A stretch of 64,000 nucleotides of DNA from Nocardioides potassii (GTDB lineage Bacteria > Actinomycetota > Actinomycetes > Propionibacteriales > Nocardioidaceae): the NCBI RefSeq assembly GCF_021648885.1, contig NZ_JAKJHZ010000011.1, positions 124,001 through 188,000 on the forward strand, given 5' to 3'. Every line of letters starts with the position of its first letter. The stretch's first letter is position 1. A model generated the notes under the pieces. It was not told the DNA's origin. It ran no database searches and was given only the letters and a program-made list of their open reading frames with translations. The translations under genes and the position numbers were made by a program. Positions 58,948 through 64,000 of this stretch are shown one piece after another.

Positions 58948-60459
58948 TCAGCCCAGCTTGAACGGGTCCCGGGTGCCGCCGGTGAGCTCGACGAAGACCG
59001 ACTTGTTCTCGAGGTACTCCTCGACCGCGGCGGCGCCGTTCTCCCGACCGATGCCGGAGAGCCCGAACCCACCGAAGGGCATGTTCGGGGCGACGACCCG
59101 GTAGGCGTTGATCCACACGGTGCCGGCCCTGATGGCGGCAGCCACGCGGTGGGCACGGTGGACGTCCTTGGTCCACACCGCCCCTGCGAGGCCGTACACC
59201 GTGTCGTTGGCGAGCCGCACCGCCTCGTCCTCGTCGCGGAAGGTGTACGCGGTCAGCACCGGGCCGAAGACCTCCTCCCGCGCGATGGTGGCGTCGGGCT
59301 CGGCGAGCACGACGGTCGGACGGATGAAGAGCCCGCCCAGGTCGGCGTTGGGCACCCCACCGGTGGCGATGTCCCACCCCTCGTCCCGCGCGCCCTGGAG
59401 ATAACCGAGCACCTTCTCGTACTGGGGCTGGTTGGCCACCGGGCCCATCTCGGTGTCCGCCTCGGTGGGATCGCCCTGCACGATGGCCTCCGCCCGGGCC
59501 ACGACCCGGGCCACCAGCTCGTCGCGCACGTCCTCGTGGATGATCAGCCGCGACCCCGCCATGCAGGTCTGGCCCGTGGCCGCGAAGACTCCCGCGACGA
59601 GGCCGTTGGCGGCCGCGTCCAGGTCGGCGTCGGGGAAGACCACCTGGGGCGACTTGCCGCCCAGCTCCAGGGTGACCTTGTTGATGTTGGCCACGGCCGC
59701 CTGGGCGACCTTCGCGCCCGTCGCCGTGCTGCCGGTGAAGGCCACCTTGTCGACGCCGCGGTGGGAGGCCAGGGCCTCGCCGGTCGACCGGTCCCACCCG
59801 GTGACGACGTTGAGCACCCCTGCCGGGAGTCCCGCACCGTGGAGGACCTCGGCGAAGGCCACGGTGGAGGCGGGCGCGTGCTCCGAGGGCTTCACGACAC
59901 AGGTGCAGCCCGCCGCGAGGAGCGGCGCGAGCTTGAACGTCAGGAGCAGCAGGGGGCTGTTCCACGGCGTGATCGCACCGACGACACCGGCCGGCTCACG
60001 CAGGGTGTATCCGAAGTACGCCGACGGGTTGAGGGCCGGGACCGTGCGGCCCTCCAGCTTGTCGGCGAGCCCGGAGAAGTAGGAGTACCACGTGCCGAGC
60101 CCCTGGAGCTGCCCGCGCATCTCACGCATCAGCTTGCCGGAGTCCCGCACCTCGAGCAGGGCCAGCCGCTCGGCGTTGTCGGTGATCGCCTCGGCGACCT
60201 TCCGCAGGATGGCCGCGCGCTCGAACCCCGACATCGGTCGCCACGTGTCCTCGAAGGCCGTCCGGCTCGAGGCGACGGCGCGATCGACGTCCTCAGGGGC
60301 GCCGTCGGCGAGGACCGCCCACGACCGACCGGTGTAGGGATTGGTCGACTCGAAGGTCTTCCCGGATGCTGCCGGCACCTGCTCGCCGTCGATGAAGAGC
60401 CCGAACGTCTCGAGGCCGTCGGTGTCGCGGTTGGGGCTCTCGGTGGCAATGTCGGACAC
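58948..60459 (-). CDS. NAD(P)-dependent aldehyde dehydrogenase
   Basis: 503 aa. Class 1/2-type ALDH: Asn in ITPWNSPLLLLT, Glu in VTLELGGKSP, nucleophilic Cys in GQTCMAGSR, and EVFGPVLTAY. The N-terminus reads FIDGEQVPAASGKTFESTNPYTG. It oxidises an aldehyde to an acid. GTG 60459 with GAGGAG upstream. It lies downstream of the AraC gene on the same strand, separated by 114 bases, so it is a likely regulatory target. Confidence 0.93.
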   Translation of the reverse strand: MSDIATESPNRDTDGLETFGLFIDGEQVPAASGKTFESTNPYTGRSWAVLADGAPEDVDRAVASSRTAFEDTWRPMSGFERAAILRKVAEAITDNAERLALLEVRDSGKLMREMRGQLQGLGTWYSYFSGLADKLEGRTVPALNPSAYFGYTLREPAGVVGAITPWNSPLLLLTFKLAPLLAAGCTCVVKPSEHAPASTVAFAEVLHGAGLPAGVLNVVTGWDRSTGEALASHRGVDKVAFTGSTATGAKVAQAAVANINKVTLELGGKSPQVVFPDADLDAAANGLVAGVFAATGQTCMAGSRLIIHEDVRDELVARVVARAEAIVQGDPTEADTEMGPVANQPQYEKVLGYLQGARDEGWDIATGGVPNADLGGLFIRPTVVLAEPDATIAREEVFGPVLTAYTFRDEDEAVRLANDTVYGLAGAVWTKDVHRAHRVAAAIRAGTVWINAYRVVAPNMPFGGFGLSGIGRENGAAAVEEYLENKSVFVELTGGTRDPFKLG

Positions 60460-60573
60460 GGGCTGCTCCTCGCTCGAGTGGTCTGCCCCGACGGTACGAG
60501 CGGGTCCGGGCGCACGACTATCCGCTTGCTGCTCGCCGAGGACCGCTGGGCGCAGCGTGGAGGGTCTGCTCGC

Positions 60574-61545
60574 TCAGCTCTGGAGGGTGACGCTGGGCAG
60601 CTCGTTGAACTGCTCGCGGTACTGCTGGGCGAAGCGCGACTGGTGGAAGAAGCCCCACCGGAGGGCCACGTCGGTGACCCGGGTGCGCTGGGGGTCGGCT
60701 CGCAGGAGGTCGGTCCGCACCTTGCCCAGTCGGATCCGGCGGACGTAGGCCATCGGCGACTCACCCAGCTGCTCTTGGAACGCCGCGTGCAGCGTACGCA
60801 CGCTCACACACGCGACCCGGGCGAGCAGCTCCGGGGTGAGCTCGGCGTCCGCGTGCTCGTCGATGTAGCGCACCACGGGTGCGAGGCGCCCCAGCCGGGC
60901 GGAGTCCTCGCGGCCTGACAGCGCGTCGGAGTACTGGTGGCGACCGGCGTGCAGGAGGTTCGTGAGGACGTAGGCCTCGAGCTGGGACCGGGCGAGAGGC
61001 ATGTCGCGCACCCCGCCGGGCTTCTCCAGCTCGGTCGCCAGGAACTCCACCGAGCGGAGCAGGGACTGTCCGGACGACGTCGACAGGTCCAGGCCGAAGT
61101 CGAAGTCGACGATCTCGGTGACGGGGCGCCCGATGAGGTCGGACAGGTGGGACTCGAGGCTGCTGCGGGACACCTTGAGGATGAGCTGCTCCGCGTCCGC
61201 CGACCAGCGCACGGTGTTGGCCTGCTCGGGGTTGAGGATGAGGCCCCGGTGCTGGGCCGGAGTGTGCTCCCGCTCCCCGCCGCTGCGCGAGGCCCACGTG
61301 CTCCCGGTCAGCTGCAGGTTGATGTGGTACCACTGCTCCGCCGCCGGCATCCGCAGCTCGGTCTCCGCCTGGTAGGTGAGGTAGCCCACGGTGAGGTAGC
61401 GGTCGCTCGTGGCGTTGAGCCGCATGTCCATCGCGTCCTGCGGGCCCAGCAGGTCGTGCGGCAGGTAGACCCGGGTGACGGCTTCGCGTGCTTCCTCGAG
61501 GCTGCGCGTCGACATGACCACGTCCCCCGCCAGGTACTCCCTCAT
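60574..61545 (-). CDS. AraC-family transcriptional regulator
   Basis: 323 aa. Residues 1-~205 are an AraC-binding-like sensor (EQWYHINLQLTGSTW, HRGLILNPEQANTVRW), and the C-terminus is a double HTH (LTPELLARVACVSVRTLHAAFQEQLGESPMAYVRRIRL, then VTDVALRWGFFHQSRFAQQYREQF), the AraC signature. It resembles regulators of aromatic or alcohol catabolism. It stands between the TPP enzyme and aldehyde dehydrogenase genes on the same strand. Start ATG with GGGAGG upstream. Confidence 0.92.
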   Translation of the reverse strand: MREYLAGDVVMSTRSLEEAREAVTRVYLPHDLLGPQDAMDMRLNATSDRYLTVGYLTYQAETELRMPAAEQWYHINLQLTGSTWASRSGGEREHTPAQHRGLILNPEQANTVRWSADAEQLILKVSRSSLESHLSDLIGRPVTEIVDFDFGLDLSTSSGQSLLRSVEFLATELEKPGGVRDMPLARSQLEAYVLTNLLHAGRHQYSDALSGREDSARLGRLAPVVRYIDEHADAELTPELLARVACVSVRTLHAAFQEQLGESPMAYVRRIRLGKVRTDLLRADPQRTRVTDVALRWGFFHQSRFAQQYREQFNELPSVTLQS

Positions 61546-61608
61546 GCTCGCCTCCCACGCTCGACAGTGACGTGGGTCACCCTACGACCCGACCGGGAGC
61601 GCGAGGCC

Positions 61609-63936
61609 TCACCTTCCCAGCAGGTCGAGCGCCGCCTCCACGACGGAGGCAGCGTCGATGCCGTGGATCGCGTAGGCGTCCGACAGGTCGCTCGACTGGC
61701 CGAAGTCGCTCACGCCGAGGCAGCGGATGCGGTCGCCGCGGGCGCCGGCGAGGAAGGCGAGGGTGTGCGGGTGCCCGTCGAGCACGGTGACGAGCGGGCG
61801 GGGATGGGATGGCGGCAGCAGGAGGTCGAGGACGCCGGAGCCCGTCGACGTCGCACGGCTCCCCCGCTGCTGGAACGAGCGGAACACCAGGTCCGGACTG
61901 GTGAGGCACACGACGCCCGCCACCACGCCTCGCTCCTCCAGCGTCCGTGCCGCGTCGAGCACCTCTGTCATCACCGCGCCGGTCCCCACCAGCGTGACCT
62001 GCTCGTCCGCCGGCGGGTGCTCGGTGATCCGGTAGCCCCCGCTGACGACCTGGCGCCGGCGCCGCTCACGCAGCACGTCGTCGTCGGGGACGCGCGCCAG
62101 AGCCGGGTCGACGGGTCGCGTGGACAGCCGGAAGTAGGCGGACGTGCCGTCCGGCACCCCGACCTGTCGCATCGCGTGCAGGAAGCTCCACTCGAGGTCC
62201 TGGGCGAAGGCAGGCTCCCACGCGACGCACGCCGGCTGCTCCAGACCGATCGACGGCGTGGAGACCGACTGGTGGGCGCCACCCTCCGGCGCCAGGGTGA
62301 CGCCGCTCGGGGTGCCGACCAGGATGGACTGACCGCCGGCGTAGAGGCCGAACGACCAGGGCTCGAGCGCCCGGCTGAGGAACGGGTCGTACAACGTGGC
62401 GATCGGGATCAGCCGCTCCCCCCAGCGCGACCAGGTCGCACCGAGCTCCCCGAGCAGCCCGACGAGGTTGACCTCGGCGATGCCCAGCTCGATGTGCTGC
62501 CCGCTCTGCGACTCCGACCAGCGCAGCAACCGCTGGGCGTCGTCGGCGAACCAGTCGTGCCGCTCCGCCACCGACCAGACGCCGGTCTTGTTGATCCAGC
62601 CGCCGAGGTTGGTGGAGGACGCCACGTCGGGGCTGGTGGTGACCACCCGGGCCGCCAGCTGAGGGGCGTCGCGCACGATGTCGGCCAGCAGTCGCCCGAG
62701 GGCCGCCTGCGTGGAGATCTCCTTGCGGTGGGGCCGGCCGAACGAGGCCGGGACCTCCAACGCGCCGGTGTGGGCGACGGGCGGCCGCGACAGCTCTATA
62801 CGCCTGCGCGCAGCGAGGGCAGCGGCCGGCGAGTCCTGCGGGAGCGGGGCCCAGGGGTCGTCGAGGTCGGCGCCGGTGGCGTCGGCCAGAGCGCCCATCT
62901 GGGACTGGGTCAGGAGCACGGAGTGGTTGTTGGGGTGACCCTCGGTGGGCAGTCCACGACCCTTGACGGTGTAGGCGAACACCACGGTGGGCCTGTGGTC
63001 GTCGACGGAGGCGAAGGTGTCGACCAGCAGGCCGAGGTCGTGGCCGCCGAGGTCGCGCACCGCCGCGGCGAGCTGCTGTGCGGACACCGACGTCAGCACG
63101 TCGGCGAGCCCGGGTGCCGGATCGGCGCCGAGGATCCGCGCGGCCACCTCGCCCGGGTCCACCCGCAGCATCCGCTGGTACTCCTCGTTAGGCATCGTCT
63201 CGAGGCGGGCCCGGAGGGCGTGACCCCCGGGACGGTCGAAGAGCTCGGAGATGAGCCGCCCCCACTTGAGCGTGACGACCTGCCAGCCGGCGGCCTCGAA
63301 CATCGCCTGCAGCCGTTGGATCTGGATGTCGGGGACGACCCGGTCGAGGGACTGCCGGTTCAGGTCGACGACCCACAGCAGCTCGCCGAGGCTCGCCACC
63401 TGCGGATCGGCGACCGCCTCCCAGATCGCGCCCTCGTCGAGCTCGGCGTCGCCGAGCAGGCTGATGAACCGCCCCGCCGGCGGGGCGTCGGGGAACTGGC
63501 TGCGCACGTAGCGGTGGGCGATCGCCGCCCACAGGGTCGCGGTGGCCCCGATGCCCACCGAGCCGGTGGAGAAGTCGACAGGGTCGGGGTCCTTCTGCCG
63601 CGACGGGTAGCTCTGCAGTCCACCCTTCTGCCGCAGCGTGGGCAGGTAGCGGGCCTCGAGGTTGCCGAGGAGGTGGTTCACCGCATGCAGGACGGGCGAC
63701 GCGTGGGGCTTGACCGAGACCCGGTCCAGCGAGGTGAGCTCGTGGAACCACAGTGCCACCGCGATGTCGACCATCGAGGCCGACGACGCCTGGTGGCCAC
63801 CCACCTTGACGCCGCTCGGGTTGGGCCGTCCACGATTGGCTGCGTCGACGATGGCGCTCGAGAGCCACAGCACGCGCCGCGAGACGGCACGCAGCACCTC
63901 GACGTCCGCCTCCTCCACCCGTGGGGTCTCGCTCAC
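61609..63936 (-). CDS. AceE-like TPP-dependent 2-oxo acid dehydrogenase E1 / transketolase-like enzyme
   Basis: 775 aa from GTG 63936 (GGAGGAG upstream). Homodimeric-E1 pattern: GGHQASSASMVDIAVALWFHEL, KPHASPVLHA, GSVGIG, TPP/Mg site LLGDAELDEGAIWEA (162-169) to DLNRQ (191-195), pyrimidine-domain HIELGIAEVNLVGLLGELGA, and a C-terminal transketolase domain. AceE proteins are ~890-920 aa; this is shorter and lacks several AceE loops, so its substrate may not be pyruvate. GTG is one base past the preceding partial gene stop, so the two are in an operon. Confidence 0.82.
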   Translation of the reverse strand: MSETPRVEEADVEVLRAVSRRVLWLSSAIVDAANRGRPNPSGVKVGGHQASSASMVDIAVALWFHELTSLDRVSVKPHASPVLHAVNHLLGNLEARYLPTLRQKGGLQSYPSRQKDPDPVDFSTGSVGIGATATLWAAIAHRYVRSQFPDAPPAGRFISLLGDAELDEGAIWEAVADPQVASLGELLWVVDLNRQSLDRVVPDIQIQRLQAMFEAAGWQVVTLKWGRLISELFDRPGGHALRARLETMPNEEYQRMLRVDPGEVAARILGADPAPGLADVLTSVSAQQLAAAVRDLGGHDLGLLVDTFASVDDHRPTVVFAYTVKGRGLPTEGHPNNHSVLLTQSQMGALADATGADLDDPWAPLPQDSPAAALAARRRIELSRPPVAHTGALEVPASFGRPHRKEISTQAALGRLLADIVRDAPQLAARVVTTSPDVASSTNLGGWINKTGVWSVAERHDWFADDAQRLLRWSESQSGQHIELGIAEVNLVGLLGELGATWSRWGERLIPIATLYDPFLSRALEPWSFGLYAGGQSILVGTPSGVTLAPEGGAHQSVSTPSIGLEQPACVAWEPAFAQDLEWSFLHAMRQVGVPDGTSAYFRLSTRPVDPALARVPDDDVLRERRRRQVVSGGYRITEHPPADEQVTLVGTGAVMTEVLDAARTLEERGVVAGVVCLTSPDLVFRSFQQRGSRATSTGSGVLDLLLPPSHPRPLVTVLDGHPHTLAFLAGARGDRIRCLGVSDFGQSSDLSDAYAIHGIDAASVVEAALDLLGR

Positions 63937-63937
63937 G

Positions 63938-64000
63938 TCAGGACTCCTCCTCCAGGCGCTCACGCAGCCAGTCGTTGTCGGCACCCAGGTCGGGCCCCAG
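63938..64000 (-). CDS. partial gene, C-terminus only
   Basis: The last 20 codons of a minus-strand gene that begins beyond the window (LGPDLGADNDWLRERLEEES, stop 63938-63940). The PxLGADNDWL-x-x-L pattern is similar to the tail of CaiB/BaiF-type CoA-transferases, but 20 residues are too few to decide. It is translationally coupled to the TPP enzyme. Confidence 0.55.
   Translation of the reverse strand: MGPDLGADNDWLRERLEEES

Overview
This 64 kb window is high-GC DNA from an actinobacterium, most likely Nocardioides or a close relative in the Propionibacteriales. I infer this from codon usage, the fused Kgd-type 2-oxoglutarate decarboxylase next to a DUF6104 gene, NucS, leaderless promoters, and the order argS-lysA-hom-thrC-thrB-rho-rpmE-prfA-prmC-sua5-wecA-atp-DUF2550. 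The window is almost wall-to-wall chromosomal housekeeping DNA. I see no insertion sequence, prophage, CRISPR array or defence island. No gene-free stretch exceeds 300 bases; the longest (7260-7513) is an open in-frame extension of the AI-2E transporter gene.

Region 1 (1-26 kb) holds several steps of the ethylmalonyl-CoA pathway for acetyl-CoA assimilation plus cobalamin support: meaB and a thiolase, methylmalonyl-CoA epimerase, crotonyl-CoA carboxylase/reductase, a double-domain 3-hydroxybutyryl-CoA dehydrogenase, ethylmalonyl-CoA mutase and a PduO-type cobalamin adenosyltransferase. Between them lie a coiled-coil DivIVA-like protein, transporters, a CGNR zinc-finger regulator, an AAA-LuxR regulator, a GNAT-MOSC fusion, the mismatch endonuclease NucS, a DnaQ-like exonuclease and small enzymes.

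Region 2 (26-32 kb) has a SWIM-SNF2 helicase, a divergent MFS/LacI pair with a double palindromic operator, and DUF2550. Region 3 (32-52.5 kb, all minus strand) is the F1Fo ATP synthase operon with two small assembly-type membrane proteins, preceded by wecA, sua5, prmC, prfA, rpmE, rho, the threonine genes, lysA and argS. Region 4 (52.5-64 kb) has a thioesterase, tRNA-Arg(CCG), a lipoprotein-LCP gene pair, kgd with DUF6104, and a minus-strand set with an AceE-like TPP enzyme, an AraC regulator and an aldehyde dehydrogenase.

The points most worth a second look are: a divergent Rho whose Walker A lysine is replaced by threonine and which carries a Gln-rich prion-like insertion; at least fourteen genes whose start codon lies 6-8 bases after a TANNNT box (leaderless expression), including divergent pairs whose -10 boxes overlap or interlock; a GNAT-MOSC fusion; and a tandem dehydrogenase fusion whose second copy has altered cofactor-site residues. 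I did not find a convincing wholly new multi-gene system.
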